From Anaerovibrio lipolyticus LB2005 (GTDB taxonomy: Bacteria; Bacillota; Negativicutes; Selenomonadales; Selenomonadaceae), in contig NZ_KK211304.1 of the NCBI RefSeq assembly GCF_000621545.1, forward strand, positions 1 to 64,000: a DNA stretch of 64,000 nt, read 5' to 3'. Positions 8,105 to 16,431 of the stretch are shown one piece after another (position 1 is the first letter of the stretch; each line of letters begins with the position of its first letter). Below the pieces are notes generated by a model, which was not told where the DNA came from, did not search any database, and saw only the letters and a list, made by a program, of their open reading frames with translations. A program made the translations under genes and the position numbers.

Positions 8105-8218
8105 ATTAATTTGTTAATTCTTTACTATCCATAAAATATGGTGTATGCTATACTTAACTTGAATTGACGTATATCAATAGTCTATAAATATTATTTTATT
8201 ATATAAGGAGTGACGATT

Positions 8219-8563
8219 ATGTCAGTTTTAACAGATACCTTAAAATCCATGGGATGCGGAATTGACGAGGCAATGGCCAGATTTTTGAATAATGAGGCTT
8301 TTTACGAGAAGTGCTTTAAGAAATTTTTGGATGATACTGTTTTTGAGGGCTTAGGGGCAGCTTTGTCCACAAACAGTGTGGAGGATGGCTTTAGCATGGC
8401 CCATAATCTGAAGGGCGTTAGTGCAAATCTTGGTATTACTCCTATGTACGAAATCGTTGCTGCTCTGACTGAGGAGCTGCGTGCCGGTAATATGCCAGCT
8501 GATGCCATGGACAGATACAATGAGATTATTAAGATGCGTGATGATTTAAAGCGTCTGGTGTAA
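8219..8563 (+). CDS. HPt (histidine phosphotransfer) domain protein, 114 aa
   Basis: A single-domain four-helix protein with the phosphotransfer motif AHNLKGVSANLG. The His of the HxLKG box is the predicted phosphorylation site, and helix-rich flanks match the usual Hpt length. It would relay phosphate between a hybrid histidine kinase and a response regulator; neither is nearby, so it is an orphan relay protein. AAGGAG at 8205-8210 lies 8 bases before ATG 8219; a GTG at 8210 overlaps the ribosome site and is unlikely. It sits between the Fez-like operon and tRNA genes with its own upstream region. Confidence 0.85.
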   Translation: MSVLTDTLKSMGCGIDEAMARFLNNEAFYEKCFKKFLDDTVFEGLGAALSTNSVEDGFSMAHNLKGVSANLGITPMYEIVAALTEELRAGNMPADAMDRYNEIIKMRDDLKRLV

Positions 8564-8598
8564 TTTTATTTTCTTGTTTTAAAATATATATAAATTAC

Positions 8599-8627
8599 TT
8601 GACAGTGTCTGTAATTTAGTATATTAT
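8599..8627 (+). promoter_or_regulatory. Promoter of tRNA-Pro/tRNA-Arg
   Basis: TTGACA (8599-8604), a 17-bp spacer and TATTAT (8622-8627) lie about 33 bases before the mature tRNA-Pro. The second tRNA-Pro copy at 24.5 kb has the same -35/-10 pair and spacing. Confidence 0.75.
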
Positions 8628-8660
8628 GTGTTGTGTTGACGCGTTAAGCGAAGACACGAT

Positions 8661-8737
8661 CGGGGCATGGCTCAGTTTGGTAGAGCACCTGGCTTGGGAC
8701 CAGGGGGTCGCAGGTTCGAATCCTGCTGCTCCGACCA
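8661..8737 (+). tRNA. tRNA-Pro (anticodon TGG)
   Basis: A 77-base cloverleaf: acceptor CGGGGCA pairs with TGCTCCG, the anticodon arm is CCTGG-CTTGGGA-CCAGG giving anticodon TGG, the T-loop is GGTTCGAATCC, and CCA is encoded. It is identical to the copy at 24516-24592. Confidence 0.96.
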
Positions 8738-8746
8738 TTTTTATTT

Positions 8747-8823
<77 letters not shown>

Positions 8824-8825
8824 TT

Positions 8826-8847
8826 TGAAACTAACCTCAAAGTCTTG
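8826..8847 (+). repeat. Left direct repeat bounding the tRNA-Arg island (att-like)
   Basis: These 22 bases, 3 bases after tRNA-Arg, are repeated exactly at 12177-12198. The similarity continues through the following terminator stem. The duplicated unit is about 45 bp and brackets a set of accessory genes, as expected when an element inserts next to a tRNA gene. Confidence 0.7.
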
Positions 8848-8872
8848 TGTATCAAGGCTTTGGGGATTTTTT
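8835..8872 (+). terminator. Intrinsic terminator after tRNA-Arg
   Basis: CCTCAAAGTCTTG (8835-8847) pairs with CAAGGCTTTGGGG (8853-8865) around TGTAT, followed by a T-rich tract. Related hairpins recur at 10408-10440 and 12186-12225. Confidence 0.85.
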
Positions 8873-8960
8873 ATTTTCAGGTTAAATCTGAGAATTTGTT
8901 CACATTTGCATTTTTTTAGATTGTATTGCTAAGGAAGTGAAACGAATATGCTAAATAGTA

Positions 8961-8969
8961 TGCTATAAT
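8961..8969 (+). promoter_or_regulatory. Possible extended -10 promoter of the DUF3990 module
   Basis: TGCTATAAT is an extended -10 element (TGN-TATAAT). No good -35 box lies at the expected distance. It is about 75 bases before the DUF3990 start. The rest of 8873-9044 shows nothing else. Confidence 0.35.
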
Positions 8970-9044
8970 AAGGAAAATATAGGATTCGATAATGATATTT
9001 GTGAGTTTGGATGTTTGATGTAGGCAATAAAAGGTATACAGAAA

Positions 9045-9698
9045 ATGGGAAAGATTATTTTATATCACGGAACATCGGATAAGGAAACAAAGCCAACTTA
9101 TGGTTTAGGAAATGATAAGCATGATTACGGGCGTGGTTTTTACTTGACGGAGGACTATGAACTAGCCAAGGAATGGGCGGTATGTCGGCCGAATGAGAAA
9201 AATGGCTGGGTTCATAAATATGAACTGGATACTGATGGACTAAATATACTCGATTTTCAGACAAAAGATATTTTGGCCTGGCTGGCAGAGCTGATGAAGC
9301 ATCGGGACGCTTCTGATACTAAACGTTATCGTATGTTATCAGCCAAGTTCATTGAGAAGTATGGCGTGGACGCATCTGGTTATGATGTTATCAAAGGGTG
9401 GCGTGCGAATGCGTCGTACTTCTATATTGCGAAGGAGTTTGTCAGAGATAATGTTGATGTAGATATACTGGAAGAACTCTTATCTTTAGGAGGCTTGGGT
9501 ATTCAATATTGTATTAAGACCGAGAAGGCTTACTCCAAGTTGCGGGAATTTGATTCAGAAATGAGTGCTGTGGATTATGCTGAGTTTAACAAGAGATACA
9601 ATTTGAGAGATGCCACTGCCAGAAGAAAAATGCGGGAGCTTGTTGACTCTGACGCCAATACGGTTACAAAGGTTTTCAGTACATTGCTTGAGAGGTGA
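9045..9698 (+). CDS. DUF3990 protein, ADP-ribosyltransferase-like (217 aa)
   Basis: The N-terminal half matches DUF3990. LYHGTSDKET near residue 7 and DYGRGFYLTEDYELAKEWA at about 27-45 resemble the His and Tyr motifs of PARP/toxin-type ADP-ribosyltransferases (the HG-T and G-G-Y-T blocks). The substrate is unknown. It overlaps or abuts a second gene (stop at 9698, next start 9704) and a third encoding a UPF0175-type small protein, so the three form one unit. Toxin-antitoxin or defence activity is plausible but inferred. The ribosome site is weak (AAAGG about 12 bases upstream). It lies in the tRNA-Arg island. Confidence 0.72.
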   Translation: MGKIILYHGTSDKETKPTYGLGNDKHDYGRGFYLTEDYELAKEWAVCRPNEKNGWVHKYELDTDGLNILDFQTKDILAWLAELMKHRDASDTKRYRMLSAKFIEKYGVDASGYDVIKGWRANASYFYIAKEFVRDNVDVDILEELLSLGGLGIQYCIKTEKAYSKLREFDSEMSAVDYAEFNKRYNLRDATARRKMRELVDSDANTVTKVFSTLLER

Positions 9699-9703
9699 TG
9701 GGA

Positions 9704-10114
9704 ATGCACGCATATGCGAAGGATTACTTAAATGACGTTGTAGAAAATCAGGGAAAGCTGTTTGATTTAGTAGCGCAGAATTATCCAGACAAGGATACAA
9801 AGGATTTTATAAGAGCCTATATGCTGAGCAAGACTAGAAAAAGTATTGATGAAGCACAGGCTTATGTGAATACCATGAATGCCGAGAGCCTTTGGGAGTA
9901 TTTTCAGGAAAATGATAAGTATGAGCTTAAAGACGGCAAAGCCATGGAAGGGTTCATGCCCGACTGGCTGGGTGAGTTTTATGCTTATTATCAGTGGTAT
10001 TACAATATGTCCAGTACCGAGGTGCTGGATAAAGTCCCTATTGAATTCCTGATGAAAGCCTATAGTGGGCTGCATGACTTAGAGCTTGAGCTGGCGGTTC
10101 AAAAGGTTGGATGA
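9704..10114 (+). CDS. Hypothetical protein between DUF3990 and UPF0175 genes (136 aa)
   Basis: I do not recognise this family with confidence. It is a soluble, helix-rich, acidic protein with a Trp/Tyr-rich stretch (MPDWLGEFYAYYQWYYNMSS) at about 86-105 and no signal or membrane segment. AGAGGTGA at 9691-9698 lies 5 bases before ATG 9704; a GTG at 9695 would overlap the previous stop. The tight coupling to the ADP-ribosyltransferase-like gene and the 6-base gap to the UPF0175 gene indicate joint function, for example as a partner or neutraliser of the DUF3990 protein (inference only). Confidence 0.65.
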   Translation: MHAYAKDYLNDVVENQGKLFDLVAQNYPDKDTKDFIRAYMLSKTRKSIDEAQAYVNTMNAESLWEYFQENDKYELKDGKAMEGFMPDWLGEFYAYYQWYYNMSSTEVLDKVPIEFLMKAYSGLHDLELELAVQKVG

Positions 10115-10120
10115 GCTACT

Positions 10121-10372
10121 ATGTGCCAAATAGTGATAAATATACCAGATGAAGTGTTATATGACACTTGCATGAATCGCAGAGACGCCGAGCAAATGGT
10201 AAAACGGGCCACAGCTTTGTATTGCTATGTGAACCATCACGTTTCTATCGGGTATTGTGCTGAAATAGCCGGTATGTCGATAGAGGATTTTATGATTTTT
10301 CTGGGGGAACACAAGGTATCTGTATTTAATTATGCTGAAGATGAAATACAAGAAGATTTTGATAATGCTTGA
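10121..10372 (+). CDS. UPF0175-like small helix-turn-helix protein, putative antitoxin (83 aa)
   Basis: A short protein whose C-terminal half, GYCAEIAGMSIEDFMIFLGE followed by HKVSVFNY, matches the UPF0175 pattern. This family is a compact HTH/ribbon-helix-like group often paired with toxins. The N-terminus starts MCQIVINIPDEV, as in many UPF0175 proteins. It is the third gene of the DUF3990 unit and ends before a terminator-like hairpin. A role as the DNA-binding antitoxin or regulator of the module is inferred from family habits and position. Confidence 0.68.
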   Translation: MCQIVINIPDEVLYDTCMNRRDAEQMVKRATALYCYVNHHVSIGYCAEIAGMSIEDFMIFLGEHKVSVFNYAEDEIQEDFDNA

Positions 10373-10407
10373 AAAAGGAAAAGTGACAGCCAAATATTGT
10401 AATATTG

Positions 10408-10440
10408 CCTCAAGGACTTGCATACAAGGCTTTGGGGTGT
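10408..10440 (+). terminator. Third, diverged copy of the tRNA-Arg-type terminator
   Basis: CCTCAAGGACTTG, CATAC, AAGGCTTTGGGG, then TGTTTTGTTTT. It resembles the hairpins at 8835 and 12186 more closely than chance and splits the island into a DUF3990 module and an AbiE module. Pairing is weaker than in the other two copies. Confidence 0.55.
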
Positions 10441-10482
10441 TTTGTTTTCTGAGGGTAGGTATTAATAAATATTATACAAAAA

Positions 10483-10511
10483 TTGACGCATATATGTAAA
10501 AAATGTATAAT
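10483..10511 (+). promoter_or_regulatory. Promoter of the AbiE-like pair
   Basis: TTGACG (10483-10488), 17 bp, TATAAT (10506-10511), then AGGTGGTGA before ATG 10535. It is close to consensus; AbiEi-type antitoxins usually repress their own promoter. Confidence 0.75.
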
Positions 10512-10534
10512 AACCTAAAAGGTGGTGATAAACT

Positions 10535-11164
10535 ATGTTACTGGCGGAGTTACGGGAAAAATATGAAGATAACGAACCTATTTATCTTGAGGATGCGATG
10601 AAGGTATTAGGAGTTACGTCTTCTTATTGCAGAATATTGATGTCAAAGTGGGTAAAAAATAACCAGCTCAAACGCTTTGAAAGAGGGGTATATTATTTCC
10701 CTAAGGCATCAAAGCTGTTTGGAGAAGCTGCATTTGATACTCAGAAGGTTATAAAGGATAAGTACCTTGGCACTAAGGAAAAGCCTTTGGGTTATTACGC
10801 AGATTTCACGTTAGCCAACATGGTTGGGATCACCACACAGGTTCCAGCCAAAACAATAATTGTTACAAATAATGAGAGAGGTGAACGGCGTCGGGAAGTA
10901 AAGATAGGAAACCAAAAATTGCTTATCAGCCGTCCCAAAAAGCTTATAAACAAAGATAATGTTATGGCTCTGATGTTGCTGGATTTAGTATCTGTCGCCA
11001 ATAAATACTCGGAACTTAGCAGAAAAGAAACGATAGAAATAGTTAAGAGATTCGCTGTCAATGCCAAGGTTACATGGCGGCAGATCAAGGACAATATTGA
11101 TGCCTATCCGACCAGAGTGAGTCAGGAACTGATAAAAATGGAGATTTATGATGTACTTGCATGA
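10535..11164 (+). CDS. AbiEi-type antitoxin / transcriptional regulator (209 aa)
   Basis: An N-terminal winged-helix region (about residues 1-60) includes LEDAMKVLGVTSSYCRILMS and the wing FERGVYYFPK. It is followed by the DUF6088/AbiEi-like C-terminal domain (GYYADFTLANMVGITTQVP, then IIVTNNERGERR). These proteins are antitoxins of type IV AbiE systems and act as autorepressors. The gene overlaps the downstream AbiEii gene by 14-17 bases. Together with the consensus promoter upstream this is a complete toxin-antitoxin operon in the island. Abortive infection is the family's known role; activity here is inferred. Confidence 0.85.
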   Translation: MLLAELREKYEDNEPIYLEDAMKVLGVTSSYCRILMSKWVKNNQLKRFERGVYYFPKASKLFGEAAFDTQKVIKDKYLGTKEKPLGYYADFTLANMVGITTQVPAKTIIVTNNERGERRREVKIGNQKLLISRPKKLINKDNVMALMLLDLVSVANKYSELSRKETIEIVKRFAVNAKVTWRQIKDNIDAYPTRVSQELIKMEIYDVLA

Positions 11165-12053
11165 AGATAAAGATATATTTATAGATGCTGTTCAAAAGAC
11201 GCGTGAAGAGACCGGCATAGAGCCGGCTATTATCGAGAAGGATTACTATGTGTCTATGATGTTGAGATTGCTTGCAGCATCCAATATTGGCTTCGTATTT
11301 AAGGGCGGAACCTCTTTATCCAAGGCATATAAAGTTATTGAGCGATTCTCAGAAGATATTGACCTAACAGTTACAACGAAGCCAACCCAGGGACAGCGCA
11401 TAAAGATGGTTGATACTGTACTGGAGTGTGCAAAACAACTTCGCTTGAGGATAGTCAATCCGGCTCAGCTTCGTCACAGGGGTCAGTTTAATAAGTTTAT
11501 TTTTGAATATGATTCTGTATTTAGAAAATCAGTCATCAGTCCACAGATTATAGTGGAGATATTTGTGACTTTGTTGGCTTTTCCAACGGAAGAGAAGATG
11601 ATTAGCTCTTTTGTAGGGGAAACTGTAGAGAAATACAATAATGGGGCGGCTTTGGAATATAATCTATTGGCATTTACTATGCCAGTACAGGATATACGAA
11701 GGACCTTTATTGATAAAGTTTTTGCATTGTGCGATTACTATCTTGAAGGTAAATCAGAAAGGTATTCCCGCCATATTTATGATATTAATCAGATTCTGAC
11801 AAAGATACCATTGGCTGATATAAGTCGACAGTTAGTTGATGAAGTTTGTCAGGAACGTCTGAAGGATAGTCGTTGCTTGTCTGTTAAAGAAGGTATGAAT
11901 CCAAGTGCTTTGCTTACTGAGATTGTCGAAAAGGACTTCTTTAAAGACGATTATAATGATAAGACGGAAAAGCTACTATATAAATTTATACCTTATGACC
12001 AAGTCATAGAGTCTATAAAGGAAATTATAAAAAGTGGTGTTTTTACGTCGTAG
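11151..12053 (+). CDS. AbiEii-type nucleotidyltransferase toxin (about 300 aa)
   Basis: The nucleotidyltransferase signature is clear: FKGGTSLSKAY at about residues 49-59, then RFSEDIDLTVTT at about 64-75. These are the GGT-S-K and (S)EDIDL metal/nucleotide motifs of the AbiEii/AbiGii toxin family. ATG 11148 and ATG 11151 are adjacent in frame; GGAG at 11140-11143 favours 11151 (7 bases). The start lies inside the antitoxin gene, so the pair is translationally coupled. It is the last gene of the island, followed by the right-hand repeat and terminator. Confidence 0.9.
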   Translation: MYLHEDKDIFIDAVQKTREETGIEPAIIEKDYYVSMMLRLLAASNIGFVFKGGTSLSKAYKVIERFSEDIDLTVTTKPTQGQRIKMVDTVLECAKQLRLRIVNPAQLRHRGQFNKFIFEYDSVFRKSVISPQIIVEIFVTLLAFPTEEKMISSFVGETVEKYNNGAALEYNLLAFTMPVQDIRRTFIDKVFALCDYYLEGKSERYSRHIYDINQILTKIPLADISRQLVDEVCQERLKDSRCLSVKEGMNPSALLTEIVEKDFFKDDYNDKTEKLLYKFIPYDQVIESIKEIIKSGVFTS

Positions 12054-12131
12054 AGATGTATTCCAATACGAGTAACATATACAGAACCTTCCCATAAATA
12101 TACATAGCTTTTTTAGAGTGAGCCTCGAAGC

Positions 12132-12154
12132 TTTGTACCCCAATTTGTCCCCCA
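12132..12154. repeat. Tandem 11-bp repeat next to the island's right boundary
   Basis: TTTGTACCCCA (12132-12142) and TTTGTCCCCCA (12144-12154) match at 10 of 11 bases with a 12-base period. They lie 22 bases inside the right direct repeat. Short direct repeats beside an att core are typical of integrase arm sites, but no integrase gene is present. Confidence 0.45.
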
Positions 12155-12176
12155 ACAGCAAAATAAAGAATAGAAA

Positions 12177-12198
12177 TGAAACTAACCTCAAAGTCTTG
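12177..12198 (+). repeat. Right direct repeat bounding the tRNA-Arg island (att-like)
   Basis: An exact 22-base repeat of 8826-8847, again leading into a terminator stem. The two copies enclose 3.3 kb of accessory genes. Confidence 0.7.
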
Positions 12199-12225
12199 AA
12201 TGTCAAGGCTTTGAGGACTTTTTTT
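12186..12225 (+). terminator. Intrinsic terminator at the island's right end
   Basis: CCTCAAAGTCTTG (12186-12198) pairs with CAAGGCTTTGAGG (12204-12216), one wobble, followed by a T-run at 12219-12225. It duplicates the tRNA-Arg terminator. Confidence 0.85.
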
Positions 12226-12311
12226 ATTTCCCGTAGAAAAATAAAGGATATATTTGTTGTACTAATATTTGTGAAGAGACATTAATTATTTGTTAAAAAT
12301 AATGAATATAA

Positions 12312-12341
12312 ATAAAGGATTTTAGCCATACATGTAGAACT
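12312..12341 (+). promoter_or_regulatory. Shared upstream box of chemoreceptor 2
   Basis: This 30-base block matches 14495-14524, upstream of the next chemoreceptor, at 24 of 30 positions. It sits 33 bases before the start codon. It begins ATAAAGGA and ends near TAGAACT. It does not fit sigma-70 or the classical sigma-28 consensus cleanly; it may be a motility-type promoter or a regulator site. Confidence 0.4.
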
Positions 12342-12374
12342 ATCCATTATACACATTCTAAAGGAGGTTATTGT

Positions 12375-14348
12375 ATGGGCATTAAAAAGAAGTTTCAAAT
12401 TTTAGCCATGGGTGTCGGTATCTTGCTTGCCGTAGTATCCATGATTGGTTTTATTATTTCTGATTCCAATCTGCAATCAAGTGTAGAAGCAGAGCTTACT
12501 GCAGTGGTAAGCCATGAATCTGCTGAGCTTGATGGCTGGTTTAAGGAAAAGGCAACCTCCGCTACCTATGCGGCAAACCTTATGTCATCATTTAAAGGAG
12601 ATAAAGCGCGTATCGAGTCGATCGATTCCTTGTCACTTATTTCTTCCGACAAGGATATTCTTGATTTAAATATTGGTACAGAAGATGATTATTTTGCATC
12701 TTTTTATGGCGGCAATATGACTGGCAAATTAATACCAAAGCAGCGTCCTTGGTATAATGATGCCAAGAATGCCGGCAAGACGGTATTTACCGAGCCTTAT
12801 GTGGACAAAAATACTGGCAAGCTGGTAGTTTCCGTTGTTTCTCCATTTAATGGTACCAGTGGCTTCTATGGCGCTCTCTGTACTGATATTGCACTGGATA
12901 TTGTTAGTGAACGCGCCAAGGCAGCAAAGTATCGTGGTGAGACAGGACAGGGTATCGTTATCGATACTGCTGGCAATATTCTTGGTACTGCCGGCAACGA
13001 AGAGATTATGTCTGATATCCGCAAGGTAAAGGGCATAGGAGAGCATTTTGATGAAATGCTGAAGAATGATACTGGCTTCTTCCTCTACGAAAATGATGAA
13101 GGAAAGCAGGTATTTGGTTACAAGAAAATGCCATGCAATGGCTGGGTATTTGGCTTGTCCGTTCCTTATGATTATGTCTATGCACCAATTACTAACTTGA
13201 AGATTGCCTTTGGTATTCTTACTGTTGTTGGCTTCTTGATCGTTGTTGCAATGTGCCTGAAGTTTGCTGATACTATCACAACTCCAATCGTTGCATTGAA
13301 GGATCATGCTGATCAGTTGGCCCATGGTAACCTTAGACTTAAAGATATTGTGAAAACTTCCAACGATGAAATTGGATCCTTGGTAACGGCCTTTAACACT
13401 ATGAGGGCGCATCTTGCCAAGCTCATCAGTTCAATGGCTACTACCGCTGAGCAGGTTGCAGCATCTTCTGAGGAGCTTACCGCCAACGCCCAGCAGAGTG
13501 CAGAGTCCTCTGTACACACTGCTGAAACCGTTTCTCAGGTAAGTGTTAATATGGATCAGCAGATTTCTGATGTTAATACGGCTAAGGTCAGCGTAGACAG
13601 CGTATATGACGATATTAAGCTCATGACAAACAAGACCAACGAAGCATCAGATGCCTCCAGGGATGCAGCTCAGGCTGCTGAAGAGGGCGCAGCACTTATG
13701 AGAGCAGCTATGGAGAAGATTGGCTCCTTGGAGGGCAGTGTTCTTCAGTCTGCTGAGGTTGTAAAGGAACTGGGTGAGAACTCCAAGCAAATTGGCCAGA
13801 TTGTAGAAGCTATTTCTTCCATTGCAGAACAGACCAATCTGTTGTCTCTCAATGCAGCTATCGAGGCAGCCCGTGCCGGTGAACAGGGCCGTGGCTTTGC
13901 AGTAGTAGCTGAAGAGGTTAGAAAGCTGGCTACCGAATCCAAGGAATCTGCTGAACAGATTAAGGCCAGGATTGCTTCAATTCAGGAAAATACCGATAGA
14001 GCAGTGGCTTCGATGGAACAGGGTACCAGAGAGGTTGAACAGGGCACTAAGGCCATCCGTGAGGTTGGTACCCAGTTCACTGAAATCATGAACAAGGTTA
14101 ATGGCATTGGTGATTCCATGAAGGAAATCAACAATTCCGTACAGACAGTTTCTACTGGTGCTACTCAGATCGTTCAGGCCGTAGATGCTATTGATTCTGT
14201 CAGCAAGCAGACTGCTGAGCACATGAACATGATTGCTGGAACTACCGAGCAACAATCTGCGTCCAATGAAGAAATTGCCGCAGCATCTCATGCTCTTGCC
14301 AAGATGGCAACAGATATGAGCTCTATGGTTGGCGAATTCCAGGTGTAA
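12375..14348 (+). CDS. Methyl-accepting chemotaxis protein 2, Cache-type (657 aa)
   Basis: Same architecture as the receptor at 1.0 kb: membrane segment at about residues 8-30, a Cache-like extracellular domain with [20 protein letters not shown] near residue 119-138, a second membrane segment at about 278-298, HAMP, then a signalling coiled coil with [27 protein letters not shown] at 12361-12367 lies 7 bases before ATG 12375. The sensor differs in detail from receptor 1, so the ligand probably differs. It is followed by its own terminator and then a third receptor with a similar upstream box. Confidence 0.93.
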   Translation: MGIKKKFQILAMGVGILLAVVSMIGFIISDSNLQSSVEAELTAVVSHESAELDGWFKEKATSATYAANLMSSFKGDKARIESIDSLSLISSDKDILDLNIGTEDDYFASFYGGNMTGKLIPKQRPWYNDAKNAGKTVFTEPYVDKNTGKLVVSVVSPFNGTSGFYGALCTDIALDIVSERAKAAKYRGETGQGIVIDTAGNILGTAGNEEIMSDIRKVKGIGEHFDEMLKNDTGFFLYENDEGKQVFGYKKMPCNGWVFGLSVPYDYVYAPITNLKIAFGILTVVGFLIVVAMCLKFADTITTPIVALKDHADQLAHGNLRLKDIVKTSNDEIGSLVTAFNTMRAHLAKLISSMATTAEQVAASSEELTANAQQSAESSVHTAETVSQVSVNMDQQISDVNTAKVSVDSVYDDIKLMTNKTNEASDASRDAAQAAEEGAALMRAAMEKIGSLEGSVLQSAEVVKELGENSKQIGQIVEAISSIAEQTNLLSLNAAIEAARAGEQGRGFAVVAEEVRKLATESKESAEQIKARIASIQENTDRAVASMEQGTREVEQGTKAIREVGTQFTEIMNKVNGIGDSMKEINNSVQTVSTGATQIVQAVDAIDSVSKQTAEHMNMIAGTTEQQSASNEEIAAASHALAKMATDMSSMVGEFQV

Positions 14349-14389
14349 ATACCTTTGTAAAGCAAATTTAAGATAAAAGCCTAAACTTA

Positions 14390-14422
14390 AAATCCCCTTG
14401 ATCACAACGGTCAGGGGGATTT
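14390..14422 (+). terminator. Intrinsic terminator after chemoreceptor 2
   Basis: AAATCCCCTTGA (14390-14401) pairs with TCAGGGGGATTT (14411-14422) around CACAACGG; a short T-rich stretch follows. Confidence 0.75.
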
Positions 14423-14494
14423 GATTTTAGAAGTTTGAAAAATTTTTAGTATTTGGAATACGAGTTTATAATTTTTAGATAAAAATAAATAAAT

Positions 14495-14524
14495 ATAAAG
14501 GACTTTAGTTATAAATATAGAATT
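14495..14524 (+). promoter_or_regulatory. Shared upstream box of chemoreceptor 3
   Basis: Counterpart of the block at 12312-12341 (24/30 identical), 38 bases before the start codon. Conservation between two separately terminated genes suggests a common regulatory signal rather than recent duplication of the whole region. Confidence 0.4.
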
Positions 14525-14562
14525 ACTCAGTAGGTGAATGTGGAAAGAAAGAGGGGATGTAT

Positions 14563-16278
14563 ATGAACTTTTTTTACAATTTAAAGATGGTGTACAAAAT
14601 ATTGACCCTTGTGGTTATTGCCGCCATTGGTATGGCTCTTATCGGCTATCGTGGCTATTCCACCATATCTGAATCCCGTGATTCCCTGGAGATTATTTAT
14701 CAGAAAAATATGCAGCAGCTTTACTGTATAGGCGAGATAAAGTATATGCTCCGTGATATGCAATCCAGAGGTGCACTTTCCTTGTCTGCCAAGGATCAGA
14801 AACGTATTGATGATCTGAAGAATGACCAAAAGGAAATTCGTGCAAGTTTTGAGGAAAACTGGAAACTGTATCAGCAGGCTACAGCGGGAACTGAGGCTGA
14901 AAAAGGCAATGCGGCTATTCAAGATAAGTGGAATGTTTTTTGTGGCACAATTGATCAGGTAGTAGCTCTGGCCCAGGATAACAAGAAGGACGAAGGTGCT
15001 ACTTATCTTAGCAAGAATGCCGGCGATGCAACCAAGCAGCTGCGTTTATTGTTGGAGGCTCAGCAAAAGCAGGCCCAGGAAAATTCCCAGGCCCTTTTTG
15101 AGAAGATGGAAAGTGATGCGACTTCAGCCAGCAGGATGATGGTGTTATTCAGTGTTGCTGCTTTGATTGCCCTGTTTGCTTTCTCAATGCTGATCATTAA
15201 AGCAATTACTGGCCCGTTGAACAGAATGGTGGAAACCTGCCGTCGTATGGGTGATGGCGATTTCCGCATTACTCCTCGTACCATAACCACTACTGATGAA
15301 ATCGGTGAGTTGGCAGATACCGTATGTATTATGCGTGAAAACCTTAATAAGCTTATGCGTCAGGCAAGCTCCAGTGCTGAACAGATTGCCGCTGCTGGTG
15401 AAGAATTAACCGCCAGTGCCCAGCAGTCAGCCCAGGCCTCTACTCAGGTGGCTCAGTCCGTTACTGATGCTGCCGGTGCAGTGCAGATACAGCAGGGAGC
15501 TATTGAGTCCAGTACACGGGCAGTTAGCAACATTAATGATTCCGTGTCTGCCATTGATAATCAGTCAAATAATGTGGCCTCCAGAGCAGATTCTGCAGCA
15601 AAGTCTGCGGCTCAGGGCTTAAAATCCATTGAAGAGACCATTCAGCAGATTCATAATGGCGCTGTTGGTGTCCAGGATTCTTCAGAAATCGTGGATAGGC
15701 TGGGAGAAAGCTCTCAGGAGATTGGTACTATCGTAGAAACTATTTCCGGCATAGCTGAGCAGACCAATTTGCTGGCTCTTAATGCGGCTATTGAGGCTGC
15801 TCGTGCTGGGGAACATGGTCGTGGCTTTGCGGTAGTAGCTGAGGAGGTCCGCAAGCTGGCCGAGCAGTCCGGCGAAGCAGCTCAGAAGATTACCCAGCTC
15901 ATTACGGGGATTCAGCAGGAAACCCAGCAGGCGGTTACTTCTATGCAGAAGGGCAGAGCTACAGTGGATGCCGGTGCTGAGTCTGTGGCTAATCTGCGAC
16001 AGAATTTTATAGAAATAGAGTCACTGGTAAATGAAGTTACCCAGGAAGTTAAGCAAATGAGTCAGGCTGTTCATTCAGCTACTTCCGATACAGAGAATAT
16101 CACTACGCAGGTGGACAATATCGATAAGCAGGGACGTGCGGTTTCCGACGAAATGCAGACTGTTTCGGCTGCTACAGAGGAGCAGTCAGCATCTGCCAGC
16201 GAAATTGCCACTGCCAGTGAATCCTTGTCAAGATTGGCTGAAGACCTGCAGCATTCGTTGCACCAGTTTAAATTTTAA
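14563..16278 (+). CDS. Methyl-accepting chemotaxis protein 3, four-helix-bundle sensor (571 aa)
   Basis: A shorter chemoreceptor whose extracellular domain is of the 4HB_MCP type: membrane helix at about residues 8-28 ([20 protein letters not shown]), a helical sensor at about 30-185 with [18 protein letters not shown], and a second membrane helix at about 188-208. HAMP follows, then the methyl-accepting/signalling region containing [23 protein letters not shown] 14563 is 6 bases after GAGGGG (14551-14556); an in-frame ATG at 14557 directly abuts that site. It follows receptor 2 but is separately terminated. Confidence 0.93.
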   Translation: MNFFYNLKMVYKILTLVVIAAIGMALIGYRGYSTISESRDSLEIIYQKNMQQLYCIGEIKYMLRDMQSRGALSLSAKDQKRIDDLKNDQKEIRASFEENWKLYQQATAGTEAEKGNAAIQDKWNVFCGTIDQVVALAQDNKKDEGATYLSKNAGDATKQLRLLLEAQQKQAQENSQALFEKMESDATSASRMMVLFSVAALIALFAFSMLIIKAITGPLNRMVETCRRMGDGDFRITPRTITTTDEIGELADTVCIMRENLNKLMRQASSSAEQIAAAGEELTASAQQSAQASTQVAQSVTDAAGAVQIQQGAIESSTRAVSNINDSVSAIDNQSNNVASRADSAAKSAAQGLKSIEETIQQIHNGAVGVQDSSEIVDRLGESSQEIGTIVETISGIAEQTNLLALNAAIEAARAGEHGRGFAVVAEEVRKLAEQSGEAAQKITQLITGIQQETQQAVTSMQKGRATVDAGAESVANLRQNFIEIESLVNEVTQEVKQMSQAVHSATSDTENITTQVDNIDKQGRAVSDEMQTVSAATEEQSASASEIATASESLSRLAEDLQHSLHQFKF

Positions 16279-16319
16279 TTGAGTGCAGCATGGAGCATGA
16301 CTTAAATAAATAAACTATC

Positions 16320-16362
16320 ATAACCCCAGAGTCAAATCATATTGGCTTTGGGGTTATTATTT
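16320..16362 (+). terminator. Intrinsic terminator after chemoreceptor 3
   Basis: ATAACCCCAGAG (16320-16331) pairs with CTTTGGGGTTAT (16346-16357), followed by TATTTTG. Confidence 0.8.
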
Positions 16363-16431
16363 TGCTAAAAAGGTATTTGAAGATGAAGGTCGAATATATC
16401 AAAGTGATAAGATTATTATGGAGGTGCTATG

